DNA of 64,000 nt from Eonycteris spelaea. Taxonomy: Eukaryota > Chordata > Mammalia > Chiroptera > Pteropodidae. Below, piece by piece: positions 48,601-60,395 of this stretch (position 1 is the first letter of the stretch; each line of letters opens with the position of its first letter). The translations under genes were made by a program, and so were the position numbers. The notes under the pieces are model-generated. The model was not told the DNA's origin. It did not search any database and saw only the letters and a list, made by a program, of their open reading frames with translations. The stretch spans positions 62,001 through 126,000 of the forward strand of contig PUFA01000649.1 in the NCBI GenBank assembly GCA_003508835.1, read 5' to 3'.

Positions 48601-49260
48601 AATGTAAAAAAAATTCAAGAAAATAATTCTTTCAATAAAGTAACATGTTAAAATAAAAAAAAAAATTTGTTTTTTCACCCAACCGTTCTTTAGTAGCTAT
48701 CCCTTTTCTGAGAATCTACCCCCAAACTAGAAAACGTTTATCTGTAAAGACATATGCATCTCGATGTTATAGCAGCATTACTGACTGTGGCCAAGATATG
48801 GAAATGACCTAACTTTCCTTCCAGAGATGACTGGATAAAGAAGATGTGGCAGATACATACAAGGGAATATTACTTAGCCAAAAGGTAAGATAAAATATTG
48901 TCATTTACAACATAGATGAACCTTGAGATTGTCATGCTAAGCAAAATAAGTCAAACAGAAAAAATTGAGAGCCACATGATTTCACTTGTATGTGGGACAT
49001 AAAACAGAAAGCAGTACATGAACATGACAAACAAACAGGGACTCCAGGACACAGATAACACTTTAGTGCTGACCAGTGGGATGGGAGGGGAGGAAAGAGA
49101 GATGTAGACAAGAGTAAAAAGGGTCAAATATATGATCATGAAAGCAACATTTAAATTTAGGTGGTGAACAACAAAGCAATGTACATAGGATGTATTATCG
49201 AATTCTATACTTGAAACCAATATAATTTGCTGACTAATGTCACCACAATAAATTTTTAAA
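48600..49260 (+). mobile_element. LINE-1 3' fragment (unit C copy)
   Basis: ORF2 C-terminus and L1 3'UTR corresponding to 30310-30960 in unit B, ending in the AATTTTTAAAAA stretch. Being shared between B and C, it marks the left end of the unit C duplication. Confidence 0.8.
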
Positions 49261-51185
49261 AAATAAAGAAAGAAAAATATATAAATAGCGTTTGGCTTTT
49301 TCTCCAAAGAACTGGCAGAGACAAGCCTGAAAACATCTGGGAGGTTTCTGGGCCCCTCCCCGAGTCTGGCCTGAAGCCACCCTGCTTTATTAATGACTTT
49401 CTATTCATTGATCTAGCCTCAGGAGATATTACCCAATGAACATCAACCAAATAACAAGTATTAGAATTAACATCCTTGAATTGAAACCTAGAGTCAAGGA
49501 TGCAGATGTGTCTTTATGGATGTATCTGAAATGACAAGTCCAGATATGAGAGGTGAGTTTGTACTTTCATTAGAATATACTCTTGGAAGTTCGTTCGATC
49601 AAGAGATGCACAGGGTGCTGCCCAGAAGTTAGGAAGACAAGGACCCACTGCTTCTAATATGTGTTTTTATCAAGAAGCATGCAAATGCTTTAGAAGCATT
49701 TTGATTATGTTAGTAAAGAATTGGTCTTAGTTAACAAAGAGATCAGTCAGTGATAAATTCCCATCTCACTAACTAGAGGACTTCAAGAGAAAAAATTGTA
49801 TTTGTGGTCTACCTTGTATCGAATTGCTATATATAGATTTAAAAACAAAACTCAAAGAATTGGACAGCGACTTGTGAACTTTTTAACACAAAGTTTTATT
49901 TATGCCTAAAATATGCATTATTTTCAGTTCTGATAAAAAATCGTGTGCTCACAAATACTAACACCTAGAAAAGGTGAAAAATGGTGAAGTGTTGATGTTA
50001 TAGGTAATCATCTTCCCTGAATTGTGGGCACAGCACACAGCCCTCTCTCAGAGCTGCAACATTTATGAAACGTAGGTACTGGGAACATGACGATGGTGGG
50101 TGATGGATGTGAAAATAAGAATACAAGGGGACTAAGATGAAATCAAAGTTGGCAAGAGAATTTGTGTGTCCCAATTGACCAAAGGAACGTATATATAACA
50201 AGGGGTGTTTAACAGGAGGCTTAAACTTTAAGAAGGATTTATGACATTAGAAATGCAGGGGAGGGTACGCCAAGATCAAGGGAAGTTGTTTTTTTTTTTT
50301 TTTTTTAACTTTTTAAAAATAGGCTTTTAATAATATTGCTGCAATCATATTGAATAGGCTACTTTACTCACTTTGTGTAATAACATTTTCAGGTTTCTAC
50401 ATACACTATATGTTATACTTTTAATGACCGAAAATATTCATGATTATGCTTCATGAGTGGTGTATGAAGGTAAAGCCCGCTACAGAACCTCTGACATTAA
50501 GTGGGAGTTGCCAGCAAAGGAGAGAATGTGGATGCGAAGTTTATATATGGACTTTTACTCTAAGTAGTGAAGATGTCCACATGTAGCCACCTCATATAAC
50601 AATACACATTTTAATTCCATTTTAAATCATTTTAAATTATCCTTTTGGCAGTGTGCTTGCGTATCAGGAAGGCATGTTGCTGCATTCCAGGAGTCAACTC
50701 ACAGACGAGTAGAGCTCAGAATTAGATTAGAGGTGGGAGGGGCAGGCTGGCTGGTTTTTACACTGTGTGGAACAGAGTGCCTGGGGGACTAGCACAGACA
50801 ACAATTTGGTGTTTGTGTCATTTGTTTTCCCACACACGAGATGTCAGAATTTCAAGAAAGCTGAGATAAGGGTTGGACTGGGAATTATTGAAATGGGCTG
50901 GGCTCTTGCAGTGCCTGCCCATACAGGAAATGAATCCACTGGGTGCACAGCTGACCCTGAAGGTCAAGGTCATACCTGGATCAAGTGTTCAGTAAAGACC
51001 CTGGAGGGGTGGTTTCTTGAGTGCAATTGTGCCAGTCATGGCCAGTGGTCTCGGGGTGCCTGGGGCTTTAACTCAGTACTGACTCTCCCCTGCTGTTGGC
51101 CTCATGCACTCGCTGAATCCTAAAGGAATGGACACATGATGACAGCACAGGCGACCTGACATTGCTCTTGTGACTCACTTGGCAG

Positions 51186-51188
<3 letters not shown>

Positions 51189-51228
<40 letters not shown>

Positions 51229-51236
51229 AAAAAAAA
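51189..51236. repeat. Long poly(A) tract
   Basis: 39 consecutive A residues, a C, then eight A residues, in unit C. The mirror tract at 55057-55097 is 41 uninterrupted T residues. Units A and B have only short runs here, so the tract expanded in unit C before the inverted duplication. Confidence 0.95.
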
Positions 51237-52663
51237 CGCTCATCATTGCATAGTCTTAGTAGATGACAATGTGCAAAGGATGAAGACTAAGATGAAAACT
51301 AAGAAGACCCGAAGCTACATTAACTGAGAGTTTCTTAACAACATTGACACTTTGAACCAAATAGTTTTTTGTCTCTGAGTGTCCTGTGTTTTGTAGATTA
51401 TTCAGCAGCACCCGCTACATGGCACTAGTGACAGCCAAACACATCGCCATACATTGTCCAAAGTCCACTGGGGAGAGGACTGATTTATCCTACCGCTGAG
51501 AAACCCTTCTTTAACTGATAGCTTATATGTCAGATGGGCTTAGCACTCACTATGTAGTGCCTCATTTAATGATTTTGTACCTGTTAATTTGCAAGCAACA
51601 AGCTCACAGAATAAAATTCACCTGATCAATGTCACATTCCTAATAAGTGAATCAAAGGTTTGACAGTTCATGCTGCGCAATTTACTTGTGAATGTATCAG
51701 TATCACCCAACTTGAAAGAGCACAAAGCAGCACCCACCCTGGAGCACACTGTGTGTATGTGTGTGCACATGCACGTGGCATGTGACATGTATGTGTGTTT
51801 AACCGTGATCCTAGTGAATTTTAACTTACGAAATTATGGGAACACGTACACAGTATAAATTCTTACTTTGTACTCTCATTATTGAAAATGTAATTTATCT
51901 AAGTACTAAATAACATACTTAAATGTTTAAATCACTGGGGAATGCATGGTATTAACTCATTAAGTCCATTTTATATCTCCTATCCTGGGGTTGGCTGAGC
52001 TGAGTTAAGCATTGGTGAATGAGAAACCTCACACCAGATGACACTCACAGATGCATAATTGTACACCTTACGAGAGGTAAGGTGTTTGGCCTCTACATGT
52101 GAGGCTCCCTAAGGATTCTCTGAAATATAAATATTTTTCTTGTAAACAACGTGTCTTTGATAAAGCAGGCTAATTCCTGGTAAGTAGTATTGCTGGTCTA
52201 AAAAGTCACACAGAAAGGAGTGCTGAATTTTGAAATAATTTAGTATTGTGGACACAACTCTATATAGTGAAGCAGAAAACAGGAATTCTCGACCTGGTTA
52301 TCCATGGGATCACCGTGTAGTTTCAAAGAAATAACTGTAAATCTTTGGGTCTTAGTTCTTTTTTCTTTTTTCAATCTGTGTAACAATGCAAGTATATTTT
52401 AAATATATGTAACAAACAAATACATGTATTGAGAAATTTTTCTCAATACTTTACATCAAAACTTCCAAAGAAATAGATAAGAAAAATGGAGCTATGCAAA
52501 GAAAGTGGAAATGCAATGTGTTCACTTTCAAGCTTAGGAAGCAACCTGAGGATAGAATGTGTTCATTCGCAGCTGGAGTTACAGGGCCAGTGTGGGTGGT
52601 TTTTGATAAACACAAATTCCTAGATAGGGACACTTTTTGTTTAAAAGCAACATATGATTTAAA

Positions 52664-52780
52664 TGCTTGAATTAAACTTAAAAAAAATACTTATGCCAAG
52701 ACTGAGCACAAATGGATATTAGTTTAAATGAATATGGGTTTGGCTCATTATATGAATGAATTAGTGATGCACAGAAGGTG
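52664..52780 (-). repeat. Inverted junction segment at inner end of the left arm
   Basis: These about 117 bp are the reverse complement of 53522-53640, which is itself the direct-orientation homologue of 36890-37010 in unit B. The left arm therefore switches from direct unit C sequence to inverted sequence at about 52662 and returns to direct sequence at 52781. Confidence 0.9.
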
Positions 52781-53521
52781 TACCATTTTTTTTTAATTTT
52801 TTTCATCTATATTTTCCTTTTTCTTCTGAATTTTTGCTCTGTATATATTTTAATCCCTCTCTTTCTTGACTTCCTCAAAAACTTGGATCTATGAACCTAG
52901 AATTCTATATTAATCATATGGTAACTTCCTGGATCCAGTTTTTCCAGGACGTTCCTGGAGTTAAAGCTAAAAGCCCCACATTCCTCGAACCCCCTTCATT
53001 GGGACAAACCAGAATGGATGGCAGCCTACCAATTGAGCATGATGTCAATGTTTTTATGCTAGTAGATTTTTCTTTGCAATACAATTTCCTCCCTATCTGC
53101 ACAGTTTCTTGGAATGCCAAAACCTTTCCCCATTGACTGAAAACCATTTGCCTATTCAAATTCGTCATCTAAAATGTGTTAAAATCTTCCATCTGACATT
53201 TATTCCTTCATGGCTTACGGAACATCTGGAGATGGGTCTGCACTCTATGAAAGAGTTAGCAATTGAAACAGAAAGATAAAAATGACAACAATGGAAGAAT
53301 TCTATAAGCAGGGCTATTAATTTGTATCTAACAGTATCGGGGAATAAACACATGTTTTTCTTCGCCCATGCTACTGCTGACAAATTTCAGGAGGGATTAC
53401 ACACAATGTTAAACATAGTGATATCAAAGCTAATATAGCTCTCAAATGTGAGGGAAAAAAATGTTACGTTTATGTTTCAAATGATGAGCAAAAATAAATC
53501 TCAAAAACAGAAAAAAACTGT
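52781..53521 (+). other. Palindrome spacer (unit C remainder, direct orientation)
   Basis: 741 bp between the arms, collinear with about 36040-36890 of unit B (the region 0.5-1.3 kb upstream of OR pseudogene B) and continuing without a break into the first about 120 bp of the right arm. The open frame 52891-53136 is not conserved in units A or B and I do not consider it a gene. Confidence 0.85.
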
Positions 53522-55055
53522 CACCTTCTGTGCATCACTAAATTCATTCATATAATGAGCCAAACCTATATTCATTTAAACTAATATCCATTGTGCTCAG
53601 TCTTGGCATAAGTATTTTGTTAAGTTTAATTCAGCATTTAAATCATATGTTGCTTTTAAACAAAAAGTGTCCCTATCTAGGAATTTGTGTTTATTCAAAA
53701 ACCACCCACACTGGCCCTGTAACTCCAGCTGCGAATGAACACATTCTATCCTCAGGTTGCTTCCTAAGCTTGAAAGTGAACACATTGCATTTCCACTTTC
53801 TTTGCATAGCTCCATTTTTCTTATCTATTTCTTTGGAAGTTTTGATGTAAAGTATTGAGAAAAATTTCTCAATACATGTATTTGTTGTTGTTACATATAT
53901 TTAAAATATACTTGCATTGTTACACAGATTGAAAAAAGAAAAAAGAACTAAGACCCAAAGATTTACAGTTATTTCTTTGAAACTACACGGTGATCCCGGA
54001 TAACCAGGTCGAGAATTCCTGTTTTCTGCTTCACTATATAGAGTTTGTCCACAATACTAAATTATTTCAAAATTCAGCACTCCTTTTCTGTGTGACTTTA
54101 GACCAGCAATACTACTTACCAGGAAATTAGCCTGCTTTATCAAAGACACGTTGTTTACAAGAAAATATTTATATTTCAGAGAATCCTTAGGGAGCCTCAC
54201 ATGTAGAGGCCAAACACCTTACCTCTCGTAAGGTGTACAATTAATGCATCTGTGAGTGTCATCTGGTGTGAGGTTTCTCATTCACCAATGCTTAACTCAG
54301 CTCAGCCAACCCCAGGATAGGAGATATAAAATGGACTTAATGAGTTAATACCATGCATTCCCCCAGTGATTTAAACATTTAAGTATGTTATTTAGTACTT
54401 AGATAAATTACATTTTCAATAATGAGAGTACAAAGTAAGAATTTATACTGTGTACGTGTTCCCATAATTTCGTAAGTTAAAATTCACTAGGATCACGGTT
54501 AAACACACATACTGTCACATGCCACGTGCATGTGCACACACATACACACAGTGTGCTCCAGGGTGGGTGCTGCTTTGTGCTCTTTCAAGTTGGGTGATAC
54601 TGATACATTCACAAGTAAATTGCGCAGCATGAACTGTCAAACCTTTGATTCACTTATTAGGAATGTGACATTGATCAGGTGAATTTTATTCTGTGAGCTT
54701 GTTGCTTGCAAATTAACAGGTACAAAATCATTAAATGAGGCACTACATAGTGAGTGCTAAGCCCATCTGACATATAAGCTATCAGTTAAAGAAGGGTTTC
54801 TCAGCGGTAGGATAAATCAGTCCTCTCCCCAGTGGACTTTGGACAATTTATGGCGATGTGTTTGGCTGTCACTAGTGCCATGTAGCGGTGGCTGAATAAT
54901 CTACAAAACACAGGACACTCAGAGACAAAAAAACTATTTGGTCAAAGTGTCAATGTTGTTAAGAAACTCTCAGTTAATGTAGCTTCGTGTTCTTAGTTTT
55001 CATCTTAGTCTTCACTTTGCACATTGTCATCTACTAAGACTATGCAATGATGAGC

Positions 55056-55056
<1 letters not shown>

Positions 55057-55097
<41 letters not shown>
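55057..55097. repeat. Poly(T) tract, mirror of the poly(A) at 51189
   Basis: 41 uninterrupted T residues. The left-arm counterpart contains a C interruption and is longer overall. Confidence 0.95.
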
Positions 55098-55100
<3 letters not shown>

Positions 55101-57021
55101 CTGCCAAGTGAGTCACAAGAGCAATGTCAGGTCGCCTGTGCTGTCATCATGTGTCCATTCCTTTAGGATTCAGCGAGTGCATGAGGCCAACAGCAGGGGA
55201 GAGTCAGTACTGAGTTAAAGCCCCAGGCAACCCCGAGACCACTGGCCATGACTGGCACAATTGCACTCAAAAACCACACCCTCCAGGGTCTTTACTGAAC
55301 ACTTAGATCCAGTATGACCTTGACCTTCAGGGTCAGCTGTGCACCCAGTGGATTCATTTCCTGTATGGGCAGGCACCGCAAGAGCCCAGCCCATTTCAAT
55401 AATTCCCAGTCCAACCCTTATCTCAGCTTTCTTAAATTCTGACATCTCGTGTGTGGGAAAACAAATGACACAAACACCAAATTGTTGTCTGTGCTAGTCC
55501 CCCAGGCACTCTGTTCCACACAGTGTAAAAACCAGCCAGCCTGCCCCTCCCACCTCTAATCTAATTCTGAGCTCTACTCGTCTGTGAGTTGACTCCTGGA
55601 ATGCAGCAACATGCCTTCCTGATACGCAAGCACACTGCCAAAAGGATAATTTAAAATGATTTAAAATGGAATTAAAATGTGTATTGTTATATGAGGTGGC
55701 TACATGTGGACATCTTCACTACTTAGAGTAAAAAGTCCATATATAAACTTCGCATCCACATTCTCTCCTTTGCTGGCAACTCCCACTTAATGTCAGAGGT
55801 TCTGTAGCGGGCTTTACCTTCATACACCACTCATGAAGCATAATCATGAATATTTTCGTCATTAAAAGTATAACATATAGTGTATGTAGAAACCTGAAAA
55901 TGTTATTACACAAAGTGAGTAAAGTAGCCTATTCAATATGATTGCAGCAATATTATTAAAAGCCTATTTTAAAAAGTTAAAAAAAAAAAAAAAAAAAAAA
56001 CTTCCTTGATCTTGGCGTACCCTCCCCTGCATTTCTAATGTCATAAATCCTTCTTAAAGTTTAAGCCTCCTGTTAAACACCCCTTGTTATATATATGTTC
56101 CTTTGGTCAATTGGGACACACAAATTCTCTTGCCAACTTTGATTTCATCTTAGTCCCCTTGTATTCTTATTTTCACATCCATCACCCACCATCGTTCATG
56201 TTCCCAGTACCTACGTTTCATAAATGTTGCAGCTCTGAGAGAGGGCTGTTGTGCTGTGCCCACAATTCAGGGAAGACGATTACCTATAACATCAACACTT
56301 CACCATTTTTCACCTTTTCTAGGGTGTTAGTATTTGTGAGCACACGATTTTTTATCAGAACTGAAAATAATGCATATTTTAGGCATAAATAAAACTTTGT
56401 GTTAAAAAGTTCACAAGTCGCTGTCCAATTCTTTGAGTTTTGTTTTTAAATCTATATATAGCAATTCGATACAAGGTAGACCACAAATACAATTTTTCTC
56501 TTGAAGTCCTCTAGTTAGTGAGGTGGGAATTTATCACTGACTGATCTCTTTGTTAACTAAGACCAATTCTTTACTAACATAATCAAAATGCTTCTAAAGC
56601 ATTTGCATGCTTCTTGATAAAAACACATATTAGAAGCAGTGGGTCCTTGTCTTCCTAACTTCTGGGCAGCACCCTGTGCATCTCTTGATCGAACGAACTT
56701 CCAAGAGTATTCTAATGAAAGTACAAACTCACCTCTCATATCTGGACTTGTCATTTCAGATACATCCATAAAGACACATCTGCATCCTTGACTCTAGGTT
56801 TCAATTCAAGGATGTTAATTCTAATACTTTTATTTGGTTGATGTTCATTGGGTAATATCTCCTGAGGCTAGATCAATGAATAGAAAGTCATTAATAAAGC
56901 AGGGTGGCCTCAGGCCAGACTCGGGGAGGGGCCCAGAAACCTCCCAGATGTTTTCAGGCTTGTCTCTGCCAGTTCTTTGGAGAAAAAGCCAAACGCTATT
57001 TATATATTTTTCTTTCTTTAT

Positions 57022-57665
57022 TTTTAAAAATTTATTGTGGTGACATTAGTCAGCAAATTATATTGGTTTCAAGTATAGAATTCGATAATACATCCTATGT
57101 ACATTGCTTTGTTGTTCACCACCTAAATTTAAATGTTGCTTTCATGATCATATATTTGACCCTTTTACTCTTGTCTACATCTCTCTTCCCCCCTCCCATC
57201 CCACTGTCAGCCACTAAAGTGTATCTGTGTCCTGGAGTCCCTGTTTGTTTGTCATGTTCATGTACTGCTTTCTTTTATGTCCCACATACAAGTGAAATCA
57301 TGTGGCTCTCAATTTCTTGTTTGACTTATTTTGCTTAGCATGACAATCTCAAGGTTCATCTATGTTGTAAATGACAATATTTTATCTTACCTTTTGGCTA
57401 AGTAATATTCCCTTGTATGTATCTGCCACATCTTCTTTATCCAGTCATCTCTGGAAGGAAAGTTAGGTCATTTTCCATATCTTGGCCACAGTCAGTAATG
57501 CTGCTATATAAACATCGAGATGCATATGTCTTTACAGATAAAACGTTTCTAGTTTGGGGGTAGATTTCAGAAAAGGGATAGCTACTAAAGAACGGTTGGG
57601 TGAAAAAACAAATGTTTTTTTTTTTTATTTTAACATGTTACTTTATTGAAAGAATTATTTTTCTT
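57022..57665 (-). mobile_element. LINE-1 3' fragment, right-arm copy
   Basis: Reverse complement of 48600-49260. The plus-strand open frame 56904-57338 running across it is an antisense artefact. Confidence 0.8.
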
Positions 57666-57958
57666 GAATTTTTTTTACATTTCAAATTTGTATAATACTA
57701 TCCACTAAGTACATAGTTACACTGTGCCCAAACATATACTAATTAATTGTGTACATTGTATTCAATTTGCCAACACATTCATTAAAATAAAACTGAGAAA
57801 ATTTTTACTAGAGACATCATTTTACATATATATAATTATAATTCACACAAATCTATATGCTAATTATTAAAATATATTGTATTGCATTGCATTATATTAA
57901 TTACATTATATATATGAAGATGATTAGTGAACTTTTGGTTTGTCCCCATCGTCCATAG

Positions 57959-58151
57959 TGGCCAGTTGGTCCTCAACAAGGGAATCCTGATGATATGCCA
58001 TTACCAGCAAAGCTACAGAGGCAAGAAAGTTATTCTTGGCAGTATAAACACAACACAATTATTCGATCAAAGCAGTGGACTCTGCACTCACAGGTCATTT
58101 GGCGTGTTCTAAAGGAAGAACCAGGAGTCCGGAAAAGACTGAACAATAATA
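57959..58151 (+). pseudogene. Exon-like segment of unknown origin, right-arm copy (open frame)
   Basis: After a TAG acceptor-like site (57956-57958) there are 193 bp, open in one frame for 64 codons up to a GTGAGC donor-like site at 58152. The translation includes GPQQGNPDDMPLPAKLQRQE, SYSWQYKHNTIIRSKQWT and LHSQVIWRVLKEEPGVRK. The composition (Trp, Tyr, Gln, charged residues) is protein-like and unlike L1 ORF1, L1 ORF2 or retroviral proteins. It may be a captured exon or a fragment of a processed pseudogene. There is no start codon in context and no flanking exons are seen. Unidentified. Confidence 0.45.
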
Positions 58152-58315
58152 GTGAGCTTCTGCTGTGTGTGTGTGTGTGTGTGTGCGCGCGCTGCGACTG
58201 TGGTTTCGGTTTCTGAGTTTTCGTTTAAAAAAAGATCTTTAGTTAAAATCACTCAGCACTCTTTATTAATAATGAATCACATTGCTTATATTGGAGATGA
58301 CTTTTTCATACATTC

Positions 58316-59280
58316 TGCTCATCTAGTTGTTTTTTTCAGTTCCTGAAATTGTTGATGTGAATCGTTTTGGATTCATTGAGTTTTTTCAGAGGTACCATCC
58401 TTAATTCTCTGTCACTTAATTTGCATATTTCTATGACTGTAAGTTCGTTTTCTGGAGAATTTCTACTTCTTTCTGAGACGCATTGTCACCTTGTTTTTCA
58501 TGGTGTTTAATGGACTATTTCTCTCCCCTGGTCATTAATAGAAATGTATTCTTCCCCCCCCCCCCCCCCCCAGAATGAAGATTTATTATAAAAAAGTCTC
58601 TCTTCAGCCTGTTGCAAAGAAGCCGTTTTTCTATCGGTTTCCAGGAGGTGGGTTCTAAGCCTCTTGAATCCCTGCTTCATATAGAGCCTTAGCAATGCCT
58701 TTTTTTTTTCTTATGAATGTTTAATCATGCTTGCTACTCTCATCCTCAGTCAGTGTTGGTGATAGTTTTGATAGCTTTTGCTCAGGTTCCCCTAGGGCTC
58801 CATGGTGTTCGGTCTCTGAGGATATAGTAGGAGATACCCTCTGGGTTGGGGGATTGGGGCTGCAGAGCTCAGCCTCATGTTTTGCAACTGCAGCTAGCAA
58901 AAATCAACTATTGTTTCTCTGCCATCCCACTTCTCTGCTGTCCCACTTCTCTGCTTTCTGCCCTGATGACTGGGCACTGCCACTGGCCGCGTGGAGCTCA
59001 CAGGTCTCCCAGGCAGGGCTGTTCAGTGAACTTGCTGCACCTCCTTCCCTTTCTCCTTCTTCTACAGGGGGGCTCAGGCTGTGAGAGGGTAGCTTCTTTG
59101 TTTTCTCCCAGTCCACTGCCCGAGACCCGGGGTTCTGACCTGTGGTAGCTCTTATGCACAGATCCCACACTCAGACATGCTGGTGTGCAGTTTGGGTGCT
59201 TTCTGTTGAGTTTTTGACGTTCAGCTTATTGTTGTTTCAAGGGGAGAGATCTGAGGGTGTCTCTCACTCCACCATGTTTC
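58316..59280 (-). mobile_element. LINE-1 fragment 6, right-arm copy
   Basis: Mirror of 47020-48000. The ORF1 start ATG lies at 58501 on the minus strand. A C run of 18 bases (58554-58571) replaces the 12-base run of the other arm. One extra T near 58327-58335 shifts the end of the ORF1 stub relative to the left arm. Confidence 0.8.
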
Positions 59281-59365
59281 TGACATCACCTGACCACCCC
59301 AAAATTATAGCAAAACTGCAGAGCAGGCAGTATGATAAGTCACCAGACGTCTAGATGAAGCAGGG

Positions 59366-59497
59366 CCCCTTGCCACAGACCCGTGAGGAGTCCGGCTGCA
59401 GGCCTAGTTCAATCACAGCCTGTGTACCTCTGGGGCCACGTTGTAAGAGTCACCAAGCAATCCACATGTGGCTGATACCCTTGTTGATCTTATAGGT
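59366..59497 (+). repeat. Nested inverted repeat, right arm, stem 1
   Basis: CCCCTTGCCACAGACCCGTG to CTTATAGGT. The reverse complement is at 60263-60395. Mirror of the stem at 46808-46938. Confidence 0.95.
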
Positions 59498-60262
59498 CAC
59501 CTAATATAACAGGTCACCTCAAACAGTCAGATGGGTGGAGACACAGAAAGAGGCCAGATCCTAAAACCACAGGTGGTGATTGAGAATTGGGGAGGCCTAT
59601 CTTGGCTGCAGAGCCACCTCCTCAACCTTAGGAGTGAGGGGTCCCAGCCACACACTGGGCTCCCCAGCATCTGTAAGAGAAGTCCACACAAACTTTGGCT
59701 CTGAAAACCAGTAGAGGTTGCAACAGAATGAGAAAGGGGGTTGTGGGAAGTAGAGGACTTCCACTTAAAAGGCACATCCCAAACTTAAATGCTGATGGAC
59801 TTGTTCACTCTGAGCTCCAGTGCTGTGAAAGCTGTGTAAGGAAAGCAAGGGACATTTGGAGAGGCTCTGAGCTGTTGGACTTCAGGGTAAAAGTTGGAGG
59901 GACTGATGGCTCCTGAACAGAGGTGCAGTCAGAAACCATGTTCTTTGTTGAGTCCTCCCCGCTCCTAGCCTTCAGACTCGGGTGCCATCAGCCTGGATAA
60001 AACAGGTTGCTCAGCCTAGGGGATTTTATAAAACTCTGCCTCCCAACCAAGATGATTGCGAGCCCAACCAAGATGATTCTAGTGATTTATTGCATACAAA
60101 CAGGCTGTCTTGGCTTTTGTTGTGAACTTTCATAAAATTTATCAAAGGAGCACAACGGCTTAAAAGAGCATATGGCCTTGGTGTACCCTGAAACACTATT
60201 GACCAGCCACAAACCCCGCACCAGTGGCAGCCACCTTGGCTTCTGACTTGGCCCCTTGATGC

Positions 60263-60395
60263 ACCTATAAGATCAACAAGGGCATCAGCCACATGTGGAT
60301 TGCTTGGTGACTCTTACTACGTGGCCCCCAGGGGTACACAGGCTGTGACTGAACTAGGCCTGCAGCCGGACTCCTCACGGGCCTGTGGCAAGGGG
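60263..60395 (-). repeat. Nested inverted repeat, right arm, stem 2
   Basis: Reverse complement of 59366-59497 with a few mismatches. Mirror of the stem at 45913-46044. Confidence 0.95.

Larger units (their letters stand above)
48600..52661 (+). repeat. Duplicated unit C (partial, lacks the OR gene)
   Basis: Collinear with 30310-34390 of unit B. Shared strings include GAACTGGCAGAGACAAGCCT (49308, with a near match at 30999), GGAGGCTTAA at about 50214, and the AAGCAACATATGATTTA end at 52646-52662 (34374-34390 in B). It breaks off at about 52661, and the next 1.6 kb of unit B (34400-36030) is missing. No coding capacity is seen; 50767-51123 is open but not maintained in A or B. Confidence 0.85.
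42324..52780 (+). repeat. Large inverted repeat, left arm
   Basis: The reverse complement of this arm is found at 53522-64000. Paired positions sum to 106302 at the inner edge and 106324 at the window edge, so the net indel drift over 10.4 kb is only about 22 bases. Matched landmarks include ORF1 fragments at 45596-45814 and 60494-60712 (identical translations), 46015-46281 and 60026-60292, and 43228-43461 and 62859-63092. The outer limit is unknown because the right arm leaves the window. By eye the arms differ by scattered substitutions and mainly by microsatellite or homopolymer length. Confidence 0.95.
53642..57705 (-). repeat. Inverted copy of unit C
   Basis: Mirror of 48600-52661. It includes the T tract at 55057-55097 and the L1 3' fragment (57022-57665, minus strand). 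No genes. Confidence 0.9.

Noticed and set aside
56904..57338. The 144-codon open frame
   Set aside because: It runs antisense across an L1 3' fragment and has no conserved counterpart in units A or B.
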